Source of the DNA: Sesamum alatum
Taxonomy: Eukaryota > Streptophyta > Magnoliopsida > Lamiales > Pedaliaceae
Direction: 5' to 3'
Length of the DNA: 64,000 nucleotides
NCBI GenBank assembly: GCA_034509735.1
Contig: JACGWO010000003.1
Coordinates: 930,001 to 994,000, forward strand
The notes beneath the pieces are model-generated. The model saw nothing but the letters and a program-made list of their open reading frames with translations. It searched no databases and had not been told where the DNA came from. This document shows, piece by piece, positions 23,678 to 37,653 of the stretch (position 1 is the first letter of the stretch; every line of letters starts with the position of its first letter). The translations under genes and the position numbers were made by a program.

Positions 23678-24293
23678 CCTTTCACTTCTGAGGTCAAAGC
23701 CTCTCCCACTAGTACCGCCGGCGCAATTTTTCAATCATTGCCTCGTACCTGACCAACATATTTATCAAGTCGTCAATAAATTGGTCGAAGGAGGTAGAAA
23801 GAGACTGAAGGATCACATCGATGTACGTCTCTTTTTCAAGATTTTGTTGGAGGTCTTTGAGCTTCTCCACAAGGGATAGCATCATCACTCCATGCTCTTG
23901 TACAGACGACCCTTCTGTCATCTTAGCTCCGAAGAATGCCTTCGCTGCAGCGTATCTAACTTGCCGGTCCTAGACCACATAGATATCTTGCAAACGAAGC
24001 ATAATCGAGCCAACATTATCTAGCCTATCGTACTGCTTTTGGATCTCATTAGTCATCGAGGCCAGTACGATGCTGCGGACCTGCCGGTGGTCAGCATGCA
24101 TCTTCTCGAACGCCAAGCGTTCTTGAGGCATTGACCCATCCGACAAGGCCTGAGGAAGATCCTTATCCAGAATGTAAGTTTGGTTCTCGAAATTTAAGAC
24201 TATCTTAAGATTTCGCAGCCAGTCGTTGTAGTTTGTTCCATTAAACATATTAGCCTCTAGTATCGGCGTTAGTGGATTCTTAGACATATACAT
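23678..24293 (-). pseudogene. Copia element G: gag fragment
   Basis: Minus-strand gag of a Ty1/copia element, beginning MSKNPLTPILEANMF at 24287 (an upstream ATG is at 24293). It has the typical FNGTNYNDWLRNLK phrase, SIVLASMTNEIQKQYDRL and FGAKMTEGSS. A stop interrupts it at 23970 and an indel near 23760 drops part of the sequence between QFI and DDLINML. The coding breaks off at 23678 by the deletion junction with E', so no zinc knuckle, protease or pol of G remains. Confidence 0.85.
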
Positions 24294-26144
24294 TAAAAAA
24301 TGTAAACAGAAAAATATTAAGTAGATTATAGTAATATTATGTTCAAGTTAAGACTTAGTCTTTAGTCATTAACCCCTCCCACTATTTTTGCGAAAGCCCA
24401 TCACTCTCAAATGGGGTTCTGGGAAACCATTTCCTAGTGGGCTTGAGGTCCACAAACGCAATTGTCCATGCCCCGCTTTTACGATTCACACAGAAAAAGG
24501 CTTTGTGGGAGGTAACCTATACCATTCTCATCCAATGAGATCCCAAGTTATTTTGCCTCGCCTTTTCACATGATCCCGAGGACTCCAAGCGAATCATGTT
24601 ACTCAGCGTTAGGCCCGACCCATCAACCAAATGAATATCTCAACTATTGCCCCCCACGACTCGCGAGACAGGGAAATAGGAGCATATTCATTTGTTCATA
24701 ACAATAGTGCAACTTTCGTCCATTCCAAACGTGCCACGACTCGTGAGACCACAAATGGGTGAAAGTAGCTTCCTCACTACATTTCTATGAATGGAAGGCT
24801 TGAATTTAAATCAAACCATTTGACTTTTTAATCCATTAATGGGCCTAATATTGACTTGGACCATCCAACTGAGAGTTAAGTTTATTAGTGACCGAGACCT
24901 CATCATTAAGAATGTTTTGCATGCTCGAGTTTTAACATTGAATATAAAGGATGCATTCCAAACACATCATACATCAAATATTAAAACATACACCACATGC
25001 AAAAAAAATAAGCCTAGCACGCCCCTGTTGGATGATCACAAGCCCAATCCTATGTGATCCACTGAGCCCGCAGTGGATCTATGGTCAATCTAAGGTGGCC
25101 TACGCTATTACAAATTATAACCCATTACCATTCTAATGGGTCTTGTAACACCTCTTCATTCTTTTAGACTCTCCATCATGGGCTCCGTCCAACGGACCCT
25201 TCTTGGGCCTCCATCGCCATGGAAGTGCTTCCTTACAATTTATTACAAAATAAATAAAACCTCACTCCTAACTACACTCATTACAACTTAAATAAGAAAC
25301 CCCAATCAGAAGTTGGGGGGAGTACAAAAGGAGGAAGAAAGCAAGCCTCATTATTTCAAGGCTAAAAATGAGAGAGAGAAAGAGAATAATAAAACAAAGA
25401 GGCACGCAAGCCTCACCCAACAAAAATTAAACCATACATAAGGGCCATGGGCTTTGTGATCATCCCCATTGTTTATCCAATAAACAATTAATACACATTT
25501 ATATCAAATATAAACATGCCCAACAAATAAATACATCCAATGCATTTATAAAAATGATATCCAATATCATAAACAACATAATTATATGCAGAAATATATA
25601 TATTAATAATGCAATTAAAAATGGATATCAAGTATCATACATCCAATGTACCAAAAAATATTTTTTTTTTTGTTTGGAAATAATTTTCAAATTAATCTAA
25701 GGCACAATTTAATTTTAGAAAAATTCAATTTAACTAAAATTAAAATTAGCCAAAATTAATCATTTCAGAAAATATGCAGAAATGTGGAAAATCCAATTTT
25801 CCAGGTAAAAACGGCAAAAACAGCCTAGCCGTTCGAAACCGGCCGGTCGACAGCACTGCGGCCGCGCGCGCCCGGCTAGCACAGCTACTGCCGGCTGCAC
25901 TGGTTTTCAACCCATTTTTTTTTAAATTTCTGCATTAAAACTGAAACTAAAAATGCATTTACAGAAAATTCAATTTTCAAAAAGTGAATGGATATCCGTA
26001 ATTAAAAAAAAAATTAACACATATTTTTCTAAACACATAATCATGCTTAAAACCGTAAAACATGCTTTCCAAAAGCAAATTAAACATGTTGAACATGCGA
26101 ATCACATAAAAACATGTTATTCCTAAAGCCACAACACCGAACCG
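24294..26144 (-). other. Copia element G: untranslated leader
   Basis: 1.85 kb between the primer-binding site and gag. Two palindromes CACGA-C-TCGTG lie at 24655-24665 (one mismatch) and 24735-24745 (perfect), 80 nt apart. A GC-rich block at about 25825-25905 stands out from AT-rich surroundings. No conserved ORF holds across the related leaders of B, A and H. Confidence 0.7.
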
Positions 26145-26157
26145 GGCTCTGATACCA
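26145..26157 (-). other. Primer-binding site of element G
   Basis: Reads TGGTATCAGAGCC on the minus strand, complementary to the 3' end of plant initiator tRNA-Met, the usual copia primer. It lies one base inside the LTR end at 26159. Confidence 0.9.
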
Positions 26158-26158
26158 C

Positions 26159-28316
26159 TGAAAGAATCGGTACGGCCCGGGAACGCGGCGGAAGCATAAA
26201 ATAAAAGAAACTTAAAAACAATTTCAAAGGGGTGTTCCCTTTGAATTCCTGGGCGTTCGGTGTATTCAAAAGCATCATAACATACAGAAAAATATGCTTG
26301 AACATGTGGCTAGAGGAGGAAACAAAAAGGTACAATAATTTAAATAGAAACATACCTTTTTCGTTTCACATGTACAACGACAACAAGCTTTGATTCTCTC
26401 TTTGTTCCTTTTCTGTTCACCTTAGGATTCAAATTAGAACCCCTCTAATTTGTCCACACCACAGCAATAGAAGCAAATTTACATCTACTACTAGGTAGAA
26501 GCTAGATCAAGGAAGAAACGAAAAACGTATTACACTATTGATTAGTGTATACATATTTCTCATGTTCTCATCTTGAATCCAATTCAAAGAGAACTCAAAA
26601 GGAGAAAAAAGCTTGAAATTTCGTGGCTTGTGTGAGGAGAGTTCAAGTTAGGGAGTTGAAAAGTGTATACATGTGTTGTGTAGTTGTAGGTAGTTTCCAA
26701 AATCACCTACACACTAATGCACAACTTGTGCTCAACCTCCAACCATATTAGCACAATATGTGGACCATCTAGCCATCATGGCAAGCCACATCATTGCTTA
26801 CATGGAGGACTTTCAACTCCTCTTAAACTTGCATCAAACCTTTGAGCTTTGATTTCAAGTCATGGACCGATTTTGACCGGTCTTGATTTAATCAAATTAA
26901 ATCAAGTGATCCATGGGTTTTAAATTAATCCAATTAATTTTAAACCTTATTGAAATCCAAAAGTTTATTTAATCCAATTAAATAAACATAAGCTCAAACA
27001 CTAATTAATTGATCCAATCAACTAATTAAACAAAACTCAATAAATTAATCCACTTAATTTAAAGGTATTAAGCTCAAAACTAATTAATCAAATTAATTAA
27101 TTCTTGGGTCATCCATCCAATGGATTTTCGCAATAAATGATGCAATCATTTATATTCTTCTTGAATTAATTTAATCCAATTAAACTAATTCACTTCTTCC
27201 AGAATTAATTCCAAATTAATTCCACTACTTCCATAGTGATTTGTGTGTGACTCTTTAGGTTCACCCTCAGCTAGACTTGGGCTTGTGTCCAACACAATTG
27301 ACTAATTAAATCCAATTTAATTAATTATTTCTGATTAACCATTAATCAGAAATGCTCGTTACCATGGGTGACCGTCTAGTAATGGTCCACGGCACTAGAG
27401 ACTAGGTGAATGTTGGCGTGAACATTTAGGCTCCGAATTCCATACAGGTACAATCCTTCCATCGACCATCTCCCGGCCTTAGTCTAGGGCATGGAATTGG
27501 GTTTCGGTTCCCATCCTGGACTAGGCAACTATGCTACAAACTCGAGACGCGTTTACTCTATTGATCGACCTAGGGAACCATTCGCTACGGCCGTAGACTT
27601 AATGAGTCGAAACCATCTCAAAGCGCATAGGAGACATAGCTATCAAATACTGACAGGGGACAGATTCTATCTTGGAATCACCGTCCTTACTACATACTCC
27701 GAATGCACTGGACAAGGCTTATACTGACCATATCAAAGATACGGTCACCTCTCGCTAGATCCAAGATACAACCTTCATATGCATGCGACTGCCATGATTC
27801 CTCAAGTCCGAGGACTAATCCCGTACTATCAGAACCAGGAATTCCAGTCATACCGACCAAGCCTCCAAGGCTTCCATATGACGATTCCCGCGAGTCAGTT
27901 CAGTCAGTCGACTACCTTGCCAACTAGCCACTAAAATTGCATAGACGACCTACGTCTGGCACCGATGAAACTCGGCACTCACCCAATGAATGCAATACTT
28001 AGTGCAAGTCTCTATAGGACACTCGAGGCCCAGTCTCGAAGTCCTAAACTTGGAACGTTTCAGACCGACCCTCAAGGAGTTGGTTTCATAGCCGCCAACC
28101 TATGCGCAACTCAACTAAATGGGTTTAACCAATCAGTCTGTGGGCATTTGCTGTGACATTGAAACGACATTCAATGTAAGTAGTACGCACAACAAACACA
28201 TTTTTCCAGTGATGAATACTTACTTTATCCATCACTATAATATTACTTTGATAAAGATCAACGAATAGTTGCCAGAACAACCAATCTAATTGACTTTCTG
28301 GTCACCTATTCTAACA
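26159..28316 (-). mobile_element. Element G 5' LTR
   Basis: A 2158-bp LTR with TG at 28316 (TGTTAGAATAGGTGACC on the minus strand) and CA at 26159 (CCGATTCTTTCA). It is of the A/B family. The terminal hairpin is at 26223-26245 and the conserved mid-LTR block at about 27362-27407. It is inserted in the reverse transcriptase of element H, after the codons for EEEIYMD. The G 3' LTR is not present, so no target duplication can be verified. Confidence 0.88.
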
Positions 28317-30300
28317 GATCCATGTAGATCTCTTCCTCAACGAAACTGTTACAGAAGGCTGTTTTCATGTCCATCTGCCATATTTCATAGTCATACCATG
28401 TAGCTATGACAAGCATAATCTAAATGGACATAGCCATGGCAACTGGCGAATAGGTTTCCTCAAAATTGACCCAGGGTCATTGGGTGTAGCCTTTCGCCAC
28501 AAGCCTAGCTTTAAAGGTAGTCACTTCTCCATTGGCCCCAAGTTTACGCTTATGGACCCATTTACGCCCAATGGGTTTAACACCTTTGGGAGGGTCCACA
28601 AGCTTCCACACTTGGTCGTGCTCATGGAGTTCATTACAGTTTTCATGGCCTCAAGCCACTTCCTTGAATCGATGTCCGACATCACGTCCCCGTAACTCTT
28701 AGGTTCATTATCCAATTGACCGATCACGTCTAAGAAGCCATACCTCTTAGGAGGACGACACACTCTTGCTGACCTACAGAGGACTGGAATATTACTGGTG
28801 GGACCACGGGTGCAGACATAACAGGAGTTGGCAGTTCTAGTACTACGGTTAGCTCCTCGGGAGGCTGCTCAACATGTTGGGCCTAAAGAGGCTGTTCAAC
28901 ACGTTGAGCCTCACGAGGCTGCTCAATCCGCTGGGTACTTAACCTAAAACCTCTTAACGCAGGGTCTACAGCTGCTGGCGCTGATGATTGAAGTGTCTCA
29001 CTTGATTCCTCAAGGAGCAGTTCATCACGTTGGGAATCTGATGGAAAACCCTTTTCCAAGAAGACTGCATTCCTCGAGACAAATGCCTTTTGCTCAGAGG
29101 GGTTATAAAAGTAATAACCTGCATTTTCTTTCAGATAGTCAACAAACCTGCACAAGCTAGATCTCGGACTCTAGCTTGTCTCCCACTAATCTCTTGACCT
29201 ATGCAGGGCTACACCACACTCTCAAGTATTTGCAGGACGCAGGCTTGTCATGCCATATCTCATATGGTGTTTGGGCCACAACACTAGACGGCACCATGTT
29301 TAGCACTTAGCTGCTGTGTCAAGTGTGTAACCCCAAAAAGACAAGGGCAACTCGATAAAGCTCATCATGGATCGAACCATGTCTAACATGGTTCGATTCC
29401 TCCTTTTAGAGACTCCGTTTAACTGAGGTGTCCCAAGAGGTGTCCATTGAGAGATTATACCTTTTTCCTTTAGATAATCGAGAAATTCGCCACTTAAGTA
29501 CGTGCCACCTCGGTCTAACCGTAGGACTTTAATTTTGCAGCCAGTTTGGTTCCCAACTTCAAGTCTGAAGTCTTTGAATCTTACAAGAGCTTCAGACTTG
29601 TACCTCATTAGGTAAACATGTCATACTGTGAGTGATGATCGGTAAAGGTTATAAAGTGAGAGAAACCACTTCTAGCTTAAGTACTCAGTGGCTCACACAC
29701 GTCTGTATAGACCAAGTCCAATAGTGGCAAATGTGCTTTGTCCAACAAAGAGCTTCTTCATCATTTTCCCTTTTAGGCAGGATTCGTAGCCTGGTAGATT
29801 GTCCAAATCGCCTACCTCTAGGCTCTTGAGTCTACCAAGCTCTTAATCCTATCTTGAGAGATGTGACCTTGCCTTGCATGCCAACTGTGCATTCTCAAGA
29901 TTGTCTAATTTACATTTATGTTGAGCAGTTCTGATCCAATCAGACTTTTGTAGAATATGAAGACCAGTGTTAAGTTTGCCTAGCATAATGGAAGATCCAT
30001 CTTTCATCAAATAAAAGCAATTTTTATTGATCAAAAAATTCAAAGCCACTATTGTCTAACAACGAAATGGAAATGATATTTGTGATCATGCTAGGTACAT
30101 AATAACAATCTTTTAATTCTAACCTAACATGATCACTAACTACTAAGCTAGCGGTTCCTATAACTTCAGCAACAACAACCTTGCCATTACCAAGCCTTAG
30201 GACGACCTCGCCTTTACTTAGTCTTCTGCTTCTTTTCAACACCTGGATGTTATTGCAGATGAGCTCCACAACCGGTATCTAATACCTAAGAATTAGAATT
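28317..30300 (-). pseudogene. Copia element H: protease, integrase and reverse transcriptase remnant
   Basis: Minus strand, from high to low coordinates. The protease core VLDTGCGAH is at about 30270-30290, preceded by an in-frame stop. KDCYYVPSMITNIISISLL follows (30269-30024), then GAG-pre-integrase (about 29770-30049), integrase with GEFLDYLKEKGIISQW and GTPQLNGVSKRRNRTML (29300-29608), the NPSEQKAFVSRNAVFLEKGF segment (28883-29155), and the RT start GFLDVIGQLDNE (28521-28763). It is cut at 28316 by element G inside RT, so YVDD and RNase H are missing from the window. Many stops and indels make it non-functional. Confidence 0.85.
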
Positions 30301-31249
30301 AGTGACCATATTAACCTCAACCATAAACATACCTTGCTCGAAAAGGAATTTGGGGCAATCCCTCTTCCAAAGCCCTTTCTCACGATAATGAACGCATATG
30401 TCATTTGCCCTTAACTGTTGCTTCGAACCAACCTTCCTCTTTCCGTTGCCTTTCCCCACTTTGGCAATGGGAGCGCTCCTAGCGTTTGTAGTGGCTACGA
30501 AGGCCTTTCCCTCTCCCTTCTTCCTTTTTCAGTGACCGACACCCTTGCCTTTCGCTTTCGAAGTCAAGGCCTCTCTAATCAATACCGACGGTGTAGACTT
30601 TTTGATCGTTGCCTCGTATTGGACCAACATACTTGTTGATTCATGTATGCCCTTCTCAAGTGCATTCATGTTGTAGTTAACAATAAATTGGTCAAAGGAG
30701 GGTAGGAACGACTGAAGGATCAGATCAATGTACGTCTCGTTATCGAACCCTGCCTTGAGGTCCTCGAGCTTTTCCACAAGGGAAGCATCTTGACCCCATG
30801 CTCATGTACAGAAGATCCTTCGGTCACCTTTGTTCCAAATAATGCCTTCGTGGCGACATACCTTGTATGTCGGTCCTTGACTGCATAGCAATCCTTCGAA
30901 TGAGCCATTATGGAAGGAGTGTAGTCTAGCCTCTCATACTGCTTTTGCATCTCATTAGTCATAGATGCAAGTATGACGCTACGGTCTTTCGATTATCCTG
31001 ATGCCAAATTTCGAACATCAGGCGTTCTTCAGGCGTGGATCCCTCCAGCAAAGGCCGAGGAAATGGCTTGTCCATGACATAGCCTTGGTTCTCATAATCG
31101 AGGACTATCGTCAAATTGTGCAACCAGTCATTATAGTTTGTTCCATTGAATTTGTTTGTCTCAAGTATGTAGAATAATGGATTTTTAGACCTGATTAAAT
31201 CCTTAGGCATCATGGATGAAGGACACCAGGCATGGTTCCACGTCTTCAT
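30301..31249 (-). pseudogene. Copia element H: gag remnant
   Basis: Starts near 31195 (SKNPLFYILETNKF) and shows FNGTNYNDWLHNL, MTNEMQKQYERLD, KVTEGSSVHEHG and VQYEATIKKS. The zinc knuckle at about 30370-30410 reads CVHYREKGLWKRDC: two of the four expected metal ligands are changed (second Cys to Tyr, His to Leu). Frame breaks are near 30980 and 30780. Confidence 0.83.
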
Positions 31250-32015
31250 GTGAATACTAGTGTTCCCACTTTATCCGCCTTGCAGCTTGTCAAGGCTACA
31301 TTTAAAAAAGAAACAGGCAATCAACTGATTGTAATGGTACTAAATAACAAATTAAAGACTCGGACTTCAGTCATTTAATGCTCCCACTATTTCTACAAAA
31401 ACACGTCACTCTCAAACGCCGTTTTTCAAAAAACCCTTTCCTAGTGGGCTTTGGGATCCACAAACAAAATTCTCCATACCCCGCTATTACGATTCGTGTG
31501 AAAAATAGCGTTGTGGGAGGTATTCCATACCATTCTCGTCCAATGAGATTCTCAAATTGTTTTGCCTCACCTCCTCACGTGATCCCGAGGACTCCAAGAA
31601 AATCACATTACTAGGTGTTAGACCCAACCCATCAACCAAATCATAGCACTCGCTGTCGCCCCCACGAGTCATGAGACGGGAAACAACAGTGTATTCACTT
31701 CGTTCACACAATCATGCAGCTTAATCTCAGTCTGAAACACGTGCCACGACTCGTGAGACCACCCAATTAGGTGAAATTATCTTCCTCACTTTTGTCAAGG
31801 AAGGAAGGCTTGGACGAAAAATGTAAGTTCTAGTCAATTTATTAGGGGTCTAATATTTAGCTTGGTCCAACCAAGTGAGAATTTTACCAAACCGAGACCT
31901 CATCACATAATACATAATATGCATGTTTTGAAAACATGATAAATAAACCATTCATCCATCAATCATTCAACATTCAAAAATAAAAGCCTAGCACGCCCAT
32001 GTTGGATGATCACAA
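31250..32015 (-). other. Copia element H: leader (partial)
   Basis: Leader sequence of H with palindromes at 31663-31673 (one mismatch) and 31745-31755 (perfect), 82 nt apart. It is interrupted at 32016 by the LTR end of element C, within the phrase gatgatcacaa shared with the other leaders. The remaining leader, primer site and 5' LTR of H are not in the window. Confidence 0.75.
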
Positions 32016-34065
32016 TGTAAGCAAAGTGGATCGGCCCGGGAGAGGGTGCGTGCGAAAGCGCGGGGGCATTTTAACATAACAAAAACGTAAACATGCATAA
32101 CAATAACGGAATATAAAAATGATCAAGGGGCGTTCACTTGATTCTCCCGGGCATATGGTGTATCTCATGAATAAAAGGAAAACATGCAAGACTCATAGCG
32201 GCCATAGGGTTGAACAAAGAAACAAAAACGTAACAAATGTACTCACCCTGGCAGCTTTCTTCATTCGGCTACACGCATTGTTCCCAGATTTGCCACCTAG
32301 ATCCCAACATAAAGATCCTCCAAATCGTCCATGCAATTCACCAAAATTTTGATACCCTTGTGCTAGCAATATATCGAAGAAAGGGAGAAAAAAATCGACC
32401 AAACGCTATTACTTAACGTGATCGATTGTTCATGTGCTTTCTTGTATCAAAGACAAGAAAAAAAGAAGGGCTTTTGGAGGTGAAGAGAGGGGAAGAGGTA
32501 GCCGAGAGGAGGGGGCGCCGGTTGTGTGTAAGATAAGAGTAGTTGTTATTGTGTTGTGTATGTATTTTGAGTGTATATAGAGTAGTATTCCTACTCCTAC
32601 TCCACCTCTACAAAAAGAGACACAATTTGAAGACCTTTAGGATTTTGACCTAGTCAAACCCTAATCAACATAGGCTTTGATTAAGTCAAACTTAATCCAA
32701 GCCCTTCATCTCATCTAGCCCCGAGATCAAATCTCGTCCATTCATATTTTGATGGGCTTTATCGAATGGACCTTTAAATCTAATTTAAATAGTCCAAAAG
32801 TCCGAATGGGCTTCTACAATAAATCTAATAAATACTTAAGCCCAAATAAATATTTCCACCTCTTTAATCTAATTAAAAAGAGAAATAGCCCATCCCCTAA
32901 TTTCATAAATCTAATTTATGAATCAAGCATAATTATTCCACTTAATTCTCGAAGGCTTGATACTCCAAAAGAGAACCAATTTAATCTAATTAAATCGTAC
33001 CATCTCCCGGCATTAATTCCTAATTAATTCCTTCACTTCCAATGAATTGTGTGTAACTCTTTAGGTTCACCTTCAGCTAGACTTGGCCAAATCTCTAATA
33101 ATTCCATGACCGAACTTCACCTGTCACCATGGGTGGTCGTCTAGCAACGGTCCATGGCACTAGAGACTAGGTGAAATCATGGTGTGAATATTTAGGCTCC
33201 CGAATGCATACGAGTACAGTCCTTCCATCTACCATCTCACATCTATAGTCTTGGGTATGGAATTTGGACGTTGGTCCCCATCCTTGACTGAAGCCTTCAC
33301 TCGTTTACCCACTGAAACGTCACTGGGATCTTATCCCACTGTTCAGTCACTGTGGCCACAGATTTTATAGAGAAGGAGTCTCAGAGTGTAAGTGAGACAC
33401 TACTGTCAACCGTCAACAGGAGATGGATTCTTTCTTGGAACTCACCGTCCATACTACACATTTTGACTGCACTAGATAGAGCTTATAGCAACAAAGTCTT
33501 TCGACCTGGTAGCCTTTCGCTAAACCTAAGATATAGGCATGGTGTGTATGTGACTACTGTAGTCCCTCAAGTCCGAGGACTAATCCCGTACTATCGAAAC
33601 TGGGAATACGAGTCATACTGACCAACCCACTCAAGGCTTTCCATATGATGATTCCCGCGAGTCACCTTAGTCAGCCAACACCAAGCTAGCTAACCCACTA
33701 ATATTGTATGGATGACCTTCGTCACTTGTATATGAAACACGACTGCAATCCTTAGTGAAAGTCTCGTTTGGACCCTCGATACCCAATCTCGAGGTCCTTG
33801 ACTTGGAGAGTTTCAGACCGATCCACATAGGCTGGATTCATGACTACCAACCTATGCGCAGTCCAATCTTTTGGATTAACGCATGCGATCTGGGGGCTTT
33901 GCTTGTCCATTGAACATTAACAGAAAATAAGTGATCACAATCAAAGTATAATTGCCATAGATTGAACATCACTTTTTATTAAGAACAATTTATTTATACC
34001 ACAATTGTTAGAAGTAGGTTACATAAGCCCAATTAGATTGGCTTCACGGTCACCTATTTCTAACA
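32016..34065 (-). mobile_element. Element C 3' LTR
   Basis: A 2050-bp LTR, TG at 34065 (TGTTAGAAATAGGTGACC, minus strand) and CA at 32016. It represents a third LTR family: the 3' end reads CCGGGCCGATCCACTTTGC before the terminal TTACA. The terminal hairpin is at 32122-32142 and the conserved mid-LTR block at about 33127-33172. A polypurine tract TGTGGGAGAT lies directly before it (34066-34075, minus). The possible target copy beside it is CACAA (32011-32015); its partner is not visible. Confidence 0.87.
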
Positions 34066-35421
34066 ATCTCCCACATGACCTAAAGCCAATCACTCATATG
34101 CCTTAAACCCATCTTCTCAAGATGTTATGCATGAGCGATCTGTGACATGGGCTTGGTCAAAGGATTTGTTGTATTTTCTGCTGAGCTGACTCGGTCCATC
34201 CGAACATCACCTCTTCCTACCATCTCCATCAATAGGTGGTAGCGTCTAAGTATGTGCTTGGATCGGTGATGAGATCTCAGTTCCTTTGCTTGCGCTATAT
34301 CCCCATTGTTATCATAGAAGATAACCACTGGCTCGGCAATACTAGGCACCACACCCAACTTTTAGATGTAGTCTTTTATCCAAACCGCCTCCTTGGCAAC
34401 TTTAGAAGCTGCTATGTATTCAGCTTCAGTGGTGGAATCGGCTGTGATATCCTGCTGGGAACTTTTCCAAGCTACCACTCCACCATTAAGCCTGAACACG
34501 AATCCGGACTGAGATTTGGCATTGTCATCGCCTGATTGGAAGCTAGCATCGCTAAAACCTTCTAGTATCAACTCTCTACCGTCATAGACTAAGAACATAT
34601 CTTTAGTCTTCCTTAGGTACTTACGAATACTCTTAACTGCAATCTAATGTGCCTCACCTACACAGGACTGATATCTGCTGGTCACACTCAAAGCGTAAGT
34701 GATGTCAGGCCTGGTGCAATGAACGACATACTAGATGCTGCCTACGACAGAAGCATAGGGGATGCCCTTCATCCTTTCAAGCTCCTCATAAGTCTTGGCA
34801 GACTGCTTCTTGGATAACTTGAACCCATGCTTCACGGGAAGGAAACCTCATTTGGAGTTATCCATCTTAAACCTTTTCAGGATTTTCTCAACGTACGAGT
34901 TTTGGGTCATTCCTAACATTCGTTTAGATCTATCCCTAAAGATCTTGATTCCTAGAATGTAGGAGGTTTCACCCAAATCCTTCATGGAGAATTGAGTAGA
35001 CAATCATTTTTTTTATCACCTAACATTTCTGACATCATTCCCAATGAGTAGAATGTCGTCCACATAAAGCACTAGGAATACTACTGAGCTCCCACTGACC
35101 TTCTTGTATATACAAAGGTCACATTCATTCTTTGAAATCATATCCCCGTATGACTTCATCAAAATGAATATTCCAACTGCGGGATGCTTGCTTGAGGCCA
35201 TAAGTGGACTTTTGGAGATGGCAGACTTTCTGTTCTTCTCCAACAATAGTGAATCCCTCCGACTGATCCATATAGATCTCTTCCTAAACGAAACAGTTAT
35301 GGAAGGTCGTTTTCACGTCCATCTGCCATATTTTATAGTCATACCATGCAGCCATGGAAAACATATCCAAATGGACTTATCCATGGCTACTAGCGAATAG
35401 GTTTCCTCACAATCGACCCCG
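34066..35421 (-). pseudogene. Element C: reverse transcriptase C-terminal half and RNase H
   Basis: Minus-strand coding from the RT palm to the end of pol: GVDCEETYS at 35401-35421, YVDDILLIG (about 35040-35065), then the RNase H part with GFSDASFQS, SGFVFRLNGGVVAWKSS and VVIFYDNNGDIA (34598-34270), ending near 34125 with NTTNPLTKPMSQ. It is broken by frameshifts near 35246, 34990 and 34610. It is the continuation of 60153-61835; the 24.7-kb element B separates the halves. Confidence 0.87.
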
Positions 35422-35426
35422 AGTCG

Positions 35427-37652
35427 TGGTACAATAGGTGACCGGAAAGCCAATTAGATTGCCTTTGATGTAATCTATTTCTGACAATTTCATTGTAATT
35501 GTAATATTGTTATATGAGAAAAGTGAGTATTCATGTTTGGAAATTCCATTTGTTGTGCTCGCTATTTATGTTTATTCTATTAACATCACAACAAAGCCCA
35601 CAGGCCAAACGAACAACCCATGTAGTTGGGTTGCGCATTGGATGACAACTATGAAACCAACTTCTAAGGGTTGGATTTGAAACATTCCAAGTCGAGGACC
35701 TCGAGATAGGGCATCGAGAGTCCTATAAAGACTTGCACTAAGGATTGTATTCATTGGATGAGTGTCGTGTTTCATCAACGATAGACGTTGGATGTCTATG
35801 CAATATTAGTGGGTTAGTTGACAAGGGTGTCAGCTGACTGAACTGGCTCGCGAGAATCGTCACATGGAAGCCTTGGAGACTTGGTCGGTTTGATTGGAAT
35901 TCCCGGCTCCGATAGTACGAGATTAGTCCTCGGACTTAAGGAATCATGGCAGTCACATGCATATGATGATTGCATATAGCATCTGGCAAGAGATGTCCAT
36001 ATCTGGGATATGTTCATCATAAGCCTTTTATAGTGTAGTCGCAATATGTATTGAGGACGGTGGATTCCAAGATAGGATCCATCACCTGTCAATATATGAC
36101 AGTTGAGTCTCCTATGTGCTCTGAGACAGTTTAAACTCTTTAAGCCTGTGGCCATAGCGATTGGTCGAGTAGGGAATAGTTTCCTACGTCGATTGATAGA
36201 GTAAAAGTGTCTCGAGTTATTAAGCATAGTTGTCTAGTCTAGGATGGGAACCGATGCCCAATTCAATGCCTTAGACTTAGAACGGGAGATGGATGATGGA
36301 AGGACTGTACTCATATGGAACTCGGGAGCCTAAAGGTTCACGCCAACATCGCCTAGTCTCTAGTGCCATGGACCTTTGCTAGACGACCACCCATAGTGAA
36401 GGGCATCTTTTCGATTAATGGTTAATCGAAAAATAGTTAATTAAATTGGATTTAATAGAACAATTTTGTTGGAAACAAGCCCAAGTCTAGCTGAGGGTGA
36501 ACCTAATGAGTCACACATAAATCACTTTGGATTTGGCTGAATTAATTTAGAATTAATTCTAGAAGGAGGGAATAAATTTAATTGGATTAAATTTATTCAA
36601 GAGAGAAATAAATGATTGGATAATTTATTGAGAAATCCATTTGATGGATGGTCTAAAATTAATTAATTGGATTAATTAATTTTTTTGGACTTAGAACCTT
36701 TAACTTAATTGGATTAATTTATCGGGTTTTGGTTAGAACAATTGATTGGATCAATTATTCACAAGTTGGACTTATGTTTATTTAATTGGATTAAATAAAT
36801 AATTGTAATTCAATTGGATTGAAATTAATTAGATTAATTAATGCCCAATGGATATATGTTTGGACTTTATTTAATTTGATTAAATACAAGTCCAAAAACT
36901 TAAAGATCCAAGTCCATTTTTCATGCAAGTTGAAGCTAGTTAAGGAGGAGTTTCAACTCCTTCACATATCACATGATATGCACAACCATAAGCTGATTTG
37001 TGGGTGGTTTTCTCTTGCTATCATGTGCAGTGGATGTGCTAGAAGTGTGTGTATGTGGAAGTTGGCTTGGAGGTTAATTGTGTAGGTGGTTTTTTGAACT
37101 CTACATTCTACATACACAAAAAAACTTTGCTAGACATTCATACACTAACGTACTTCATTTTTCCTGGAGCTTTTAGGCCAAAATCTCTATGAAATTATCT
37201 CTTTTAGTGTTCATACTTCCTAGAGAAGATTGAACAAAACATTCCAAGGTACACTAATTGATAGTGCTTTCTCTTGGAATCGTTTCTTCTTCTTTGATTC
37301 TATTTTCTATCTAGCAATAGAGTAGAAATAAATCCCAAGTGTGGTGTGGAACACATTAGAGGAGTTCTACATTGAGCTCTCAAGTGGACGAACGAAGAAG
37401 GTAAAGAAAGAAACAACGCATGAATCCGTTCTACATAAACGAACAAAGGTTGGTTTCCTTTTACATTTTATGTACCTTTGTTCTTCTCCTTTCAAGCCAC
37501 ATATCCAGCATTTTTTCTTTTGTTATGTATGCCTTGACAAACCTGAACGCCCAAGAACATCGAAAGGGAACACCCCTTTGAATGCGGAATTATGCCTTAA
37601 ATTTACATTTTTACGCTTCCGTTACGTTCCCGGGCCGTACTCAAATCTTTCT
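35427..37652 (+). mobile_element. Element B 5' LTR
   Basis: 2226 bp, starting TGGTACAATAGGTGACC (the TGTTAG start is mutated) and ending AATCTTTCT (final A to T). It aligns along its length with the 3' LTR at 57964-60152. The conserved mid-LTR block is at about 36352-36397 and the terminal hairpin at about 37561-37582. Confidence 0.88.
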
Positions 37653-37653
37653 G

